A DNA stretch of 37,905 nucleotides from Chloroflexota bacterium (GTDB lineage Bacteria > Chloroflexota > Anaerolineae > Aggregatilineales > Phototrophicaceae). Below, piece by piece: positions 18,993-27,309 of this stretch. Position 1 is the stretch's first letter. The number at the start of each line of letters is the position of its first letter. The stretch covers positions 1 to 37,905 of the forward strand of contig JACAES010000159.1 in assembly GCA_013388735.1 (NCBI GenBank). Direction: 5' to 3'. Position numbers and translations under genes: made by a program. The notes beneath the pieces were generated by a model. That model had not been told where the DNA came from. It worked only from the letters and a program-made list of their open reading frames with translations, and did no database searches.

Positions 18993-20854
18993 CGGCTGCG
19001 CGGCCCGCGCACGCGCATATCACCGGCGCGCCGGGTGATGCCGGCGGTATCGAGAAATTCCAGCAGACCAATCGCATATTTACGGGTGGTATTAAAACGG
19101 TCACGCAGGCCGGCGGCGCTGACGCTGCCTTCGGCATCAATGATCTCCAGGGTGGCGCGCACCATCGCGTCATACGCCGCCCGGCTGAAGATCACATCAT
19201 CCTGCACCTGTACGATATCCCCCGTTTCGATCAGCGCATATAAAATATCCTGGCCGACCATCTCGGCGGCTTCGGCGAACGAAGGCGGCGTATAAGGCGC
19301 GGCGATCATCTTTTCCTCAAGCGCCCGGATGCGCGCCGTCTGCGCCGGGCTGAAACGCACCTCGTGGCCGGACAGCCGCAGCCGGTCATCTTCGACCACA
19401 ATTTCGTCCTGCATCGTCAGCAAAGCATTGAGCGTAGCGCCTTTTAACCCCAGGCGGCTGCGCAGTTCTTCCCGCGACATACCCGGACGCAGCGGCTCGG
19501 CGCGGTGGAAAGCGTCCAGTTCATCGCGCATCCGGCGTTTGATCTGCTCCCAACTGGCGCGCGCCAGCAGTTCGCCGCCCGGCAGTTCCACCAGCAGCCC
19601 TTCGGCCAGCGCATCCTGTACCGCCGCCTCAAATTCCCGCGTCTGGTAGCCAAGCTGCTTTTGCAGCGCGGGGCGTTTTTCCGGCAGGCGCGCCGCCTGG
19701 GCGACTCGTTCGGCAGGCGTGCCGGACAGGCGCGTCGCCAGCGCAGCGATCACATCCGGCTGAAAGCGTTTCCAGCGTCGGCCAGGGTGCGGATTGACGA
19801 CGATTCCGCCGCCGACCGTCTGCGGCGGCGAGGGATAACGCAGGATAAAACGATCGCCCTGCGCCAGCGCCAGCGGGTTTTCCAGCCGGATTTGCAGCCA
19901 GCCCTCGGCGCCCGGCAACAGTTCCTCGGCATCCAGCAGGCGCACAAACGCGACCGACTCCGCCGCGCCGGAAAAAAACTTCACCTGAGCATTATGTTTG
20001 AGCGGGCGACCGGCATCCTTGAGATAACGCGCGCGCACGTCCACCAGCACCGACGGCTGAAGCAGGCCGGGATGGGAAACCACCTCGCCGCGCGCGACGG
20101 CCTTCTTTTCGACACCGGTGATGTTCACAGCCAGGCGGCTGCCCGGCTCTGCCGCCTCGACCGGCTGTTTGTGGCGCTGCAAGCCGCGAATGCGCCCGCG
20201 CTGGCCGCCCGGCTGGATTTCCACTTCGTCGCCTACCCGCATCCAGCCGCCCAGCAGCGTGCCGGTGACGACCGTGCCAAAGCCGCTGATCGTAAAAACC
20301 CGGTCTATGGGCAGGCGCGGGTTTCCAAATTCCGCGCGCGGCGGCATCTGTTCCAGCAATGCCGAAAGCCGCGTCAGCAGTTCTGGCAGTCCCGCCCCGG
20401 TGCGCGCCGAAACCGGCACGATTTCCGCGCCTTCCAGCACCGTACCGGCCAGCGTTTCGCCGATGTCCCGCGTGACCAGTTCCAACCAGTCAGGGTCATC
20501 CACCAGATCGCTTTTTGAAAGCACGACCAGCCCGCCCGGCACGTTGAGCAGATCGAGAATCGCCAGATGTTCGCGCGTCTGGGGCATCACACCCTCATCG
20601 GCGGCGATCACCAGCAGCACGGCGTCAATGCCGCCCACGCCGGCCAGCATATTCTCGATGAAGTCCCGATGACCCGGCACGTCCACGATGCCGATTGCCT
20701 GACCATCCGGCAGAGTCAGCCAGGCAAAGCCCAGGTCAATGGTCATTTCGCGGGCTTTTTCCTCGGCCAGCCGGTCAGGATCAATGCCGGTCAGCGCCCG
20801 CACAAGGGTAGATTTGCCGTGATCTACGTGTCCGGCAGTACCGATGACGCGCAT
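18989..20854 (-). CDS. selB: Selenocysteine-specific elongation factor
   Basis: SelB delivers selenocysteinyl-tRNA to UGA codons marked by a SECIS hairpin. The 621-aa protein has the full GTPase domain: GTAGHVDHGKST (G1), EKAREMTIDLGFAW (switch I, typical of SelB), DVPGHRDFIENM (G3) and SKSD (G4). Beta-barrel domains II and III follow (RVFTISGFGTVVTGT; VGGGIVVNPHPGRRWKR). The C-terminal winged helices (about residues 390-621) bind the SECIS RNA in this family. No selA, selD or selenocysteine tRNA gene and no obvious selenoprotein lies in the window, so the rest of the pathway must be elsewhere. It follows a coiled-coil protein gene on the same strand with a 22-bp gap. The ribosome site is weak. 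Confidence 0.95.
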   Translation of the reverse strand: MRVIGTAGHVDHGKSTLVRALTGIDPDRLAEEKAREMTIDLGFAWLTLPDGQAIGIVDVPGHRDFIENMLAGVGGIDAVLLVIAADEGVMPQTREHLAILDLLNVPGGLVVLSKSDLVDDPDWLELVTRDIGETLAGTVLEGAEIVPVSARTGAGLPELLTRLSALLEQMPPRAEFGNPRLPIDRVFTISGFGTVVTGTLLGGWMRVGDEVEIQPGGQRGRIRGLQRHKQPVEAAEPGSRLAVNITGVEKKAVARGEVVSHPGLLQPSVLVDVRARYLKDAGRPLKHNAQVKFFSGAAESVAFVRLLDAEELLPGAEGWLQIRLENPLALAQGDRFILRYPSPPQTVGGGIVVNPHPGRRWKRFQPDVIAALATRLSGTPAERVAQAARLPEKRPALQKQLGYQTREFEAAVQDALAEGLLVELPGGELLARASWEQIKRRMRDELDAFHRAEPLRPGMSREELRSRLGLKGATLNALLTMQDEIVVEDDRLRLSGHEVRFSPAQTARIRALEEKMIAAPYTPPSFAEAAEMVGQDILYALIETGDIVQVQDDVIFSRAAYDAMVRATLEIIDAEGSVSAAGLRDRFNTTRKYAIGLLEFLDTAGITRRAGDMRVRGPRSR

Positions 20855-20876
20855 GAAAGTTATTCCGTGTCGTGTG

Positions 20877-22094
20877 TTATGAACCGTTAACGTTTCCGCC
20901 TGGGCCGTTCAGTTTTGCCGGGGGCGTTTTCGGCCCAGTGTCGTATTCCATCAAAAGCGCCTGATACCGTTCCCGGTAAAGCTGTGCGCGTTCACGCTCC
21001 AGGCTCCACAGGCGATTCAGGCTGTCCTGAATAGGCGGGAACATGCCCTCCAGTTCGGCAATGCGCTGCACGAAACGGTCAAACTCTTTATCATGGCTGC
21101 GCCAGACTTCATCATTGGAGAGCGTGAACTGCTTCCAACGTTTCTGGTCGTCTGCCGTCCAGTCGTTCCATTCCTGGCGGAAGCGTTCTTCGCTCAACCG
21201 CTGCATCTCGGCCACTTCGTTGATGCGCCGTTCCAGGCGGTCGCCGATGCGCTCGAAATCATCAATAATTTTTTTCATGCTGCGGTAGGCTTCCGCCCAC
21301 ACCTCGAAGCGTTCGATGTTACGCTGCATAACGCTGTCCTGCTCACCAAAGCGTTTCATCAGTTCCGACACCTGCTGGTCGCGCTGCTGAAGCAGAAGCG
21401 TCTGCTGGTCAATAAACTGCTGAATCTGGTCACGGCGGTCGCGCTCGGCGTTCTGAACTTCCTGCACTTTGCGTTCGGTGCGCAGCGCCAGTTCTTCAAG
21501 AAGCTGCAACTTGGGGCGAATGCTGTCAATCTGCTTCTGGACTTCCGGCACCTCGGACTGTGTTTCGGAGATGCGGCGCGCATCCTGGCGGCGCTGCTCT
21601 TCCAGGAAAGCCAGCCGGCGATCCGGTTCTTCGACCTTCTTGAACAGATCGTCCACCCGCTGCTGAAGGGTGGCGACCGCATCGGATATACGCTCGCGCT
21701 CGACCTGATAGGACGGCAGTTCGCTGGCCTGGCGTTCCAGTTTATCCACGCGCTCAGCTTGTTCACGAATCGAACGCTGGAGGTTCTCGCGGCTCAGTTC
21801 CACCCGGCGTTCCGCTTCCCGTTCCGCCGTCAGCCGTTTGGCTTCCTGTTTTTCCAGCAGCTGCTGCATCTCGCGGCGCAGTTGTTCCAGCATTTCCGCT
21901 TCCCGGCCAGAGGGCGTGAACTGGCTTTTCATCACCGTCTGATCGGATTCCAGGCTGCCCAGGCGTTTGTTCAGCGCGGCAATTGTATCCTGCTGCTGCG
22001 CCAACCGCTCCTCCAGAGTCGCAATCGTCGCCTTGTCGCGCCGCCTTTCCTCGTCCAACCATTCGATCATCCGTGCCGCCTGATTAATGTCCAT
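20877..22094 (-). CDS. Coiled-coil protein of unknown function
   Basis: I do not recognise a family. The 405-aa protein is almost wholly alpha-helical coiled coil, rich in Glu, Arg and Gln, from about residue 10 to 370 with repeated heptad-like leucines. It lacks a signal peptide and a membrane segment, so it is probably cytoplasmic. The N-terminus (DINQAARMIEWLDEERRRDK) and the Trp-rich part around WNDWTADDQKRWKQF may be family-specific landmarks. The C-terminus is Gly/Pro/Asn-rich. GGAGG lies 7 nt before the ATG. It is first in a probable operon with selB. A structural, scaffold or cell-division role would be guesswork. Confidence 0.8.
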   Translation of the reverse strand: MDINQAARMIEWLDEERRRDKATIATLEERLAQQQDTIAALNKRLGSLESDQTVMKSQFTPSGREAEMLEQLRREMQQLLEKQEAKRLTAEREAERRVELSRENLQRSIREQAERVDKLERQASELPSYQVERERISDAVATLQQRVDDLFKKVEEPDRRLAFLEEQRRQDARRISETQSEVPEVQKQIDSIRPKLQLLEELALRTERKVQEVQNAERDRRDQIQQFIDQQTLLLQQRDQQVSELMKRFGEQDSVMQRNIERFEVWAEAYRSMKKIIDDFERIGDRLERRINEVAEMQRLSEERFRQEWNDWTADDQKRWKQFTLSNDEVWRSHDKEFDRFVQRIAELEGMFPPIQDSLNRLWSLERERAQLYRERYQALLMEYDTGPKTPPAKLNGPGGNVNGS

Positions 22095-22147
22095 CCGTCG
22101 CCTCCGAAAGGCTTTCGTTTTTCATCCTGTCGCTCACTACAGGTTTC

Positions 22148-22156
22148 ATTATAACA
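22148..22156 (-). promoter_or_regulatory. Extended -10 promoter for the coiled-coil/selB unit
   Basis: A TG-T-TATAAT extended -10 element reads on the minus strand. A weak -35 (TTAAGT) is 17 bp upstream. The start codon is about 46 nt downstream of the predicted start site. Confidence 0.6.
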
Positions 22157-22192
22157 TACCATCAATGCAGACTTAAAAATTCTTAATGGCGC

Positions 22193-22221
22193 TTGGCGCT
22201 GCCCCCCCGGCCTGTTATGCT
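22193..22221 (+). promoter_or_regulatory. Probable promoter of the thioesterase gene
   Basis: TTGGCG (22193-22198) and TATGCT (22216-22221) are spaced by 17 bp on the plus strand. Predicted start is near 22228, about 32 nt ahead of the TTG start codon. Confidence 0.5.
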
Positions 22222-22259
22222 CATCAGGCTTAACGTCTGTGTATCATGGAGAGATTTCA

Positions 22260-22673
22260 TTGGCACCTACCGACCGCTATGTAACCGAAACCAGTTTTCA
22301 TGTTCGTTACGCCGAAACCGACGCGATGGGCATCGTGCATCATGCCAGCTATATCGTCTACTTTGAGGAAGGCCGCAGCGCCTATTCCCGCCAGCGCGGC
22401 CAGGATTATGCCAGCTTTGAACACGGCGGGCATTATCTGGCCGTGTCGGAAGTCGGCGCGCGTTACATCAAACCCGCTCGCTACGACGACTGCATCACGG
22501 TGCGCTGCTGGCTTGGCGAGATGAAAAGCCGCTCGCTCACCTTTGAATACGAGATCGTCCACGCCGGCACCGGTGAACTGCTCGTCACCGGCTTCAGCAA
22601 ACACATCTGCATCACCCACGACGGCCAGGTGGTCAAAATACCGGAGGCGTGGCGCGCCTGGGCTGGGACTTAA
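22260..22673 (+). CDS. Acyl-CoA thioesterase (4HBT/YbgC-like)
   Basis: This 137-aa hotdog-fold thioesterase hydrolyses acyl-CoA thioesters. The family signature is VRYAETDAMGIVHHASYIVYFEEGR, with the catalytic Asp in ETDAMG and the helix His pair. A TTG start at 22260 is chosen because GGAGA (22248-22252) lies 7 nt upstream; an in-frame GTG at 22239 lacks a ribosome site. The gene stands just upstream of two acyl-CoA ligases and a hydratase, but a strong promoter begins 8 bp after its stop, so the next gene can be expressed independently. Physiological acyl chain length is unknown. Confidence 0.9.
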   Translation: MAPTDRYVTETSFHVRYAETDAMGIVHHASYIVYFEEGRSAYSRQRGQDYASFEHGGHYLAVSEVGARYIKPARYDDCITVRCWLGEMKSRSLTFEYEIVHAGTGELLVTGFSKHICITHDGQVVKIPEAWRAWAGT

Positions 22674-22680
22674 CAATTCT

Positions 22681-22708
22681 TTGACACCGGCATAGCACCT
22701 GTTATACT
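22681..22708 (+). promoter_or_regulatory. Promoter of the first acyl-CoA ligase gene
   Basis: TTGACA (22681-22686) and TATACT (22703-22708) with a 16-bp spacer form a near-consensus promoter. It begins 8 bp after the thioesterase stop. Confidence 0.85.
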
Positions 22709-22726
22709 CGTAATTAAATACAGGTG
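22696..22726. promoter_or_regulatory. Inverted repeat around the -10 box (candidate operator)
   Basis: CACCTGT (22696-22702) and ACAGGTG (22720-22726) are perfect 7-bp inverted arms separated by 17 bp, with the -10 hexamer between them. Because one arm lies upstream of the start point, it is more likely a protein site than an RNA hairpin. A fatty-acid-responsive dimeric repressor is a reasonable guess; none is encoded nearby. Confidence 0.5.
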
Positions 22727-22748
22727 CGGTTTTTTGGAGATTAAGAAC

Positions 22749-24503
22749 ATGGTTACATATGCTGAACGACCCTGGACAAAACGTTATGATTCCAACGTTC
22801 CGGCCTCGCTTGAACCCTATCCTGACATCACCGTCCATTCCTTCCTTGAAGAAGCGGCCCAAAAAGCGCCCAACAGCGCGGCGCTGGTATCCAGTGCGCA
22901 CCTGCCGGTGCTGGGCCGCCAGGCCAGCATCATGACCTACGGCGAACTCGACCGCCTGTCCGGCAGCCTGGCCGCCGCGCTGATTGACATGGGTCTGAAG
23001 TCGGGCGACCGGGTAGCAATGGTGATGCCCAACATCGCGGCTTTCGTCATCAGCTACTACGCGATCTTAAAAGCCGGCGGCGTGGTTTCGGCCACCAATC
23101 CCACCTACCCACCTGACAAGATGGCCTTCCAGATCAACGACTGCGATGCCGAAATCGTCATCACCATGAGCCTTTACTACAAGATGATTAAGGACATCCA
23201 GCCCAAGACGAAGGTCAAAAAAGTGATCGTCACCAACGTCAAGGAATATCTGCCGCCGGTCGCCAAACTGCTGTTCACCCTGGCGAAAGAGAAAAAAGAA
23301 GGCCACCGGGTCGAAAGCCTGGCGAGTGGCGATGAATGGCTGCAAGATGTCCTGACCCGTTACGCCAATAAAAAAGCCAACCGCGCCGTCAAATCTTCCG
23401 ACCTGGCGCTGTTCCAGTACACCGGCGGCACGACTGGCGTCTCCAAAGCGGCCATGTCCACCCATCGCGCCCTGGTCGCCAACACGCTGCAAATGCGCGC
23501 CTGGCTGTTCGTCAAAGATATTCCGGCCAACGCCAATAACGAAGTTTTTCTGGGCGCGATCCCCATGTTCCACGCTTTCGGCATGGTGGCGGTGCTGAAC
23601 TTCGCCATCGGCATCGGCGCGCGCATCACCCTGGTTCCAAACGCCCGCGACATCGGCGACGTGCTGGATAACATCAACACTTTCCAGCCGACCATTTTTA
23701 TGGGCGTCCCGGCGCTTTATAACGCCATCAATAACCACCCCGACGTCAAATCCGGCAAAGTCAGCCTGCGTTCAATCCGCGCCTGTGTCAGCGGCTCCGC
23801 GCCGCTGCCCCCTGCCGTTAAGCAGGAGTTCGAGCGGTTGAGCGGCGGCGCGCTGCGCGAAGGGTTCGGCATGAGCGAAGCCCCTACCGCCAGCCATTGC
23901 AACCCCCTGCTGGGCGAAAACCGCACCGGCTCTATCGGCCTGCCGCTGCCGGATATGGACTGCCGCATCGTCAGCCTGGACGACGGCGTGACCGACCTGC
24001 CGGTCGGCGACGTTGGCGAACTCATCATGACCGGCCCGCAGTTGATGATCGGTTATCACGGAATGCCGACCGAAACCGCCAACGTCCTGCGCGAGCAGGA
24101 TGGCAAAGTCTGGCTGTACACCGGCGACATCGCCCGCATGGACGAGGATGGTTATTTCTACATCGTTGACCGCAAGAAGGATATGGCGCTCATCGGCGGC
24201 TTTAACGTTTACCCCAACGCCGTCGAAAAGGTGCTGACCGACCACCCGGCGGTTCTTGAAGCCGGCGTCGCCGCCATCCCCCATCCCGAAAAGGTCGGCC
24301 AGGAATCCCTCAAAGCCTGGATCGTCCTCCGACCGGGCATGACGGTCACCGAGCAGGAACTCATCGCCCACTGCGAATCGAAGCTGGCGCGTTACGAAGT
24401 GCCGACCCGGTTCGCCTTCCTCAACGAACTTCCCAAAACCGCCGTCGGCAAAACTCTGCGCCGCGAACTGGTGCAGATGGAACTGACGGAACGCGAAAAG
24501 TGA
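22749..24503 (+). CDS. Long-chain acyl-CoA ligase, paralogue 1
   Basis: This class I adenylate-forming enzyme activates fatty acids to acyl-CoA with ATP and CoA. Motifs are the P-loop FQYTGGTTGVSKAAM, GFGMSEAP, the A7/A8 region LYTGDIARMDEDGYFYIVDRKKDM, and the catalytic C-terminal Lys in KTAVGKTLRREL. At 584 aa it has FadD length. The ATG at 22749 is chosen because GGAGA lies 8 nt upstream; an in-frame TTG at 22734 overlaps the ribosome site. The gene is followed after a 69-bp gap with a strong hairpin by an enoyl-CoA hydratase gene, and then by a close paralogue. No signal peptide or membrane helix is seen; FadD-type enzymes are peripheral to the inner membrane. Confidence 0.93.
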   Translation: MVTYAERPWTKRYDSNVPASLEPYPDITVHSFLEEAAQKAPNSAALVSSAHLPVLGRQASIMTYGELDRLSGSLAAALIDMGLKSGDRVAMVMPNIAAFVISYYAILKAGGVVSATNPTYPPDKMAFQINDCDAEIVITMSLYYKMIKDIQPKTKVKKVIVTNVKEYLPPVAKLLFTLAKEKKEGHRVESLASGDEWLQDVLTRYANKKANRAVKSSDLALFQYTGGTTGVSKAAMSTHRALVANTLQMRAWLFVKDIPANANNEVFLGAIPMFHAFGMVAVLNFAIGIGARITLVPNARDIGDVLDNINTFQPTIFMGVPALYNAINNHPDVKSGKVSLRSIRACVSGSAPLPPAVKQEFERLSGGALREGFGMSEAPTASHCNPLLGENRTGSIGLPLPDMDCRIVSLDDGVTDLPVGDVGELIMTGPQLMIGYHGMPTETANVLREQDGKVWLYTGDIARMDEDGYFYIVDRKKDMALIGGFNVYPNAVEKVLTDHPAVLEAGVAAIPHPEKVGQESLKAWIVLRPGMTVTEQELIAHCESKLARYEVPTRFAFLNELPKTAVGKTLRRELVQMELTEREK

Positions 24504-24519
24504 TGTGTTCTCGGATCGA

Positions 24520-24543
24520 GGGGCGACCGCACAGGGTCGCCCC
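24520..24543. other. Intercistronic hairpin
   Basis: GGGGCGACC and GGTCGCCCC form a perfect 9-bp stem with a 6-nt loop between the first ligase gene and the hydratase gene. No U-tract follows on the plus strand, so mRNA processing or stability is likelier than termination. Confidence 0.6.
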
Positions 24544-24572
24544 CGCTTCAACCGGCAATCAGGGAGAACCGT

Positions 24573-25454
24573 ATGACTGACAAGCCTTTCGATGTGAGCC
24601 AGATTACCGGCCACACCTTTGAACCCTTCACCTTTTCGTACACCGAACGCGACGTGTGCCTGTACGCGCTGGCGGTCGGCGCGCCGGCGGACTGGCTGAA
24701 TCAGGATGACCTGTCGTTCGTTTACGAACTGAGCGGCCAGGGCTTTAAGGCGCTGCCGACCTTCCCTGTGCTGTACCCCACCCGCATGATTGACCATATC
24801 CTCGGCGGGCGGCTGGGCCAGATCGAATTTAACCCGATGATGCTGGTTCACGGCGAGCAGTACCTTGAAATCAAAAAGACCATCCCCACCGCCGGCCAAA
24901 TCACCTGCCGCCCCCGCATCGCCAATATTTTCGACAAGGGCAGCGGGATGCTGGTCATCACCGAAACCCCCTGCTACGACGAGTCCGGCGAAGAAGTGGC
25001 CTTCAACCAATCGTCCATGTTCATTCGCGGCCTGGGCAATTTTGGCGGCGAACGCGGCCCGTCCGGCCAATCGGAACCGATCCCCGACCGCGCCCCGGAC
25101 GCCGTCCAGCGCGAAACCACCCTGGAAAAACAGGCGCTTCTCTACCGGCTGTGCGGCGACCGCAACCCCCTGCACGCCGACCCGGCCATGGCCGCCATCG
25201 GGAACTTTGACCGCCCCATCCTGCATGGCCTGTGTACCTTCGGTTTCGCCGGGCGGGCCGTCCTCAAACACTTCTGCGACAATAACCCGGCGCGCTTTAA
25301 GAGCATCAAGGTGCGTTTCGCCAGACACGTCTTCCCCGGCGAGACGCTGCGCACCGAGATGTGGAAACAGGATAACCGGGTGATCTTCCGTACCCGTGTC
25401 GAGGAACGCGGCGAAGATGTGCTGACTCACGCTTCGGTGGAACTGAATGACTGA
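24573..25454 (+). CDS. MaoC-like enoyl-CoA hydratase 2
   Basis: The 293-aa protein is a double-hotdog hydratase of the type found in peroxisomal multifunctional enzyme 2. Such enzymes hydrate trans-2-enoyl-CoA to (R)-3-hydroxyacyl-CoA. The C-terminal half has the hydratase 2 motif YRLCGDRNPLHADPAMA with the catalytic Asp and His, followed by RPILHGLCTFGFAGRA. The N-terminal half has a degenerate hotdog with FPVLYP and HGEQYLEI. The ribosome site GGGAGA is 6 nt from the ATG. It lies between two acyl-CoA ligase genes on the same strand. The stereochemistry suggests either beta-oxidation through the R route or supply of 3-hydroxyacyl units; no dehydrogenase or thiolase gene is in the window. Confidence 0.92.
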   Translation: MTDKPFDVSQITGHTFEPFTFSYTERDVCLYALAVGAPADWLNQDDLSFVYELSGQGFKALPTFPVLYPTRMIDHILGGRLGQIEFNPMMLVHGEQYLEIKKTIPTAGQITCRPRIANIFDKGSGMLVITETPCYDESGEEVAFNQSSMFIRGLGNFGGERGPSGQSEPIPDRAPDAVQRETTLEKQALLYRLCGDRNPLHADPAMAAIGNFDRPILHGLCTFGFAGRAVLKHFCDNNPARFKSIKVRFARHVFPGETLRTEMWKQDNRVIFRTRVEERGEDVLTHASVELND

Positions 25455-25533
25455 CACAGCGCCCCTGACCGGCCGGCAGTAAACAGTAATTCGCGGTTCG
25501 TTTATTGGAAAGAATGACGAGGTTGTTTGAAGA

Positions 25534-27309
25534 ATGACGACTTACGCGCAACGTCCCTGGGTGAAAAACTACGACGCCGGCGTGCCGGCCTCACTCGAAC
25601 CCTACCCCGACAAAACTCTGCACGAGTTCCTGACGGAAACGGCGCGGGTATCCCCCAGCCGCATCGCGCTGGCGACCCCCGCTCATCTGCCCGGCCTCGG
25701 CTGGCAGACGGCCAACATGACGTATGGCGAACTGAACCGGAAGTCGGACGCGCTGGCGGCGGCCTTCATCAGCATGGGGCTGAAAAAGGGCGACCGGGTA
25801 GCTATCGTCCTGCCGAATTCGGCGGCCTTTGCCATCGCCTATTTCGCCGTCTTAAAGGCCGGCGGCGTGGTGGCAGCCACTAACCCCACCTACCCCGCCG
25901 AAAAGATGCGCCACCAGATCAACGACAGCGACGCGCCGATTGCCGTCACGCTCAGTCTGTTTTACAGTACCCTCAAACAGATACAGCCCGGCACGAAGCT
26001 CAAAAATATCATCGTCACCAACATCAAGGAATATCTGCCGGCGGCGGCGCGGCTGCTGTTCACCCTCATGCGCGAGAAAAAAGATGGGCATCGGGTGGAA
26101 AAGCTGGCCGAAGGCGACCACTGGCTTCAGGACATGCTGCGGCGTTTTGACGGACAGAAGCCGAACGCGCAGGTTACGCCGGAGGACATCGGCCTGTTTC
26201 AGTACACCGGCGGCACAACCGGCGTTTCCAAAGCCGCCAAACTGCCACACCGCGCGCTGGTCGCCAACCTGCTGCAAATGATGGCCTGGACATCCGAAAA
26301 AACCGGCGCGCTGGGCGACATGAATCGCAGTGACCTGATTTACCTGGGCGCGATTCCCATGTTTCATGTTTATGGGCTGGTCGTGCTGCTCAGCCAGGCG
26401 GTTGCTTCCGGCTCAAAGATCATCATCGTCAGCAACCCGCGCGACGTCGACAACCTGGTCGGCGTCATCAAAGCCTATAAACCGAACGTCTTTCTGGGTG
26501 TCCCGGCCATGTTTAATGCCGTCGTCAACCATCCTGACGTGAAGTCCGGCAAAGTGCCGCTGAACTCGTTCCTGCTGGCCGTCAGCGGCGCAGCGCCACT
26601 GCCCCCCGCCACCAAACGCGAATTCGAGAGCTGCGGCGGGCGGCGGCTGACCGAGGCTTACGGCATGAGCGAAACGTCGGCAGGGTCGCACAGCAACCCG
26701 ATGGTCGGCGACAACCGCACCGGCTCGGTAGGGATGCCGCTGCCGGATATGGATGTGCGCGTGGTCAGCCTGGACGACGGCGTGACCGACGTGCCGGTCG
26801 GCGAAATTGGCGAGATCGTCATGGCCGGCCCAAACATCATGGTCGGCTATCATGGGATGCCGACCGAAACGGCCAACGCCTTGCGCGAACATAACGGCAA
26901 AAAATGGCTGCATTCCGGTGACATCGGTTATATGGATGCAGACGGCTACTTCTATATTGTTGACCGCCAGAAAGACATGGTGCTGATCGGCGGCTTTAAC
27001 GTCTACCCGAACAATATCGAAAAAGTGTTGAAGGAACACCCGGCAGTTCTGGAAGTCGGCGTGGCCGGCATCCCTCACCCGGAAAAACGCGGCGAAGAGG
27101 CGCTCAAAGCCTGGATCGTCCTCAAGCCTGGCATGACTGTCACCGAGCAGGAACTCATCGCCCACTGCGCACAGCACCTCGCCGGTTACGAAGTCCCGCG
27201 CCGCTACACCTTCATCCCGGAACTGCCGAAAACGCTGGTGGGCAAAACGCTGCGGCGCGAGTTGATCCGCATGGAAATGGACGAGCAGGAAGGCGCGTCC
27301 CGCTCATAA
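25534..27309 (+). CDS. Long-chain acyl-CoA ligase, paralogue 2
   Basis: This 591-aa acyl-CoA ligase is clearly a duplicate of the enzyme at 22749-24503. Both share the same start (VTYAERPW / TTYAQRPW then K-Y-D and VPASLEPYPD), the same EYLP...LLFTL...KK.GHRVE.LA.GD insert-like segment, and FQYTGGTTGVSKAA. Differences in the adenylation core include HSGDIGYMDADG in place of YTGDIARMDEDG and DRQKDM in place of DRKKDM, hinting at a different fatty-acid preference. The C-terminal Lys motif KTLVGKTLRREL is intact. The ribosome site is weak (TGAAG). Its stop overlaps the convergent membrane protein gene by 6 bp. Confidence 0.93.
   Translation: MTTYAQRPWVKNYDAGVPASLEPYPDKTLHEFLTETARVSPSRIALATPAHLPGLGWQTANMTYGELNRKSDALAAAFISMGLKKGDRVAIVLPNSAAFAIAYFAVLKAGGVVAATNPTYPAEKMRHQINDSDAPIAVTLSLFYSTLKQIQPGTKLKNIIVTNIKEYLPAAARLLFTLMREKKDGHRVEKLAEGDHWLQDMLRRFDGQKPNAQVTPEDIGLFQYTGGTTGVSKAAKLPHRALVANLLQMMAWTSEKTGALGDMNRSDLIYLGAIPMFHVYGLVVLLSQAVASGSKIIIVSNPRDVDNLVGVIKAYKPNVFLGVPAMFNAVVNHPDVKSGKVPLNSFLLAVSGAAPLPPATKREFESCGGRRLTEAYGMSETSAGSHSNPMVGDNRTGSVGMPLPDMDVRVVSLDDGVTDVPVGEIGEIVMAGPNIMVGYHGMPTETANALREHNGKKWLHSGDIGYMDADGYFYIVDRQKDMVLIGGFNVYPNNIEKVLKEHPAVLEVGVAGIPHPEKRGEEALKAWIVLKPGMTVTEQELIAHCAQHLAGYEVPRRYTFIPELPKTLVGKTLRRELIRMEMDEQEGASRS

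Noticed and set aside
18989..22094. Selenoprotein or SECIS element near selB
   Set aside because: No gene in the window appears interrupted by an in-frame UGA, and no candidate hairpin follows one.
23772..25457. Long open frame antisense to the ligase and hydratase genes
   Set aside because: It lies opposite well-supported genes, has no family features and is an effect of high-GC third codon positions. The same applies to long antisense frames at 10945-12417, 5564-6586, 17237-18229, 19505-20518 and 28274-29206.
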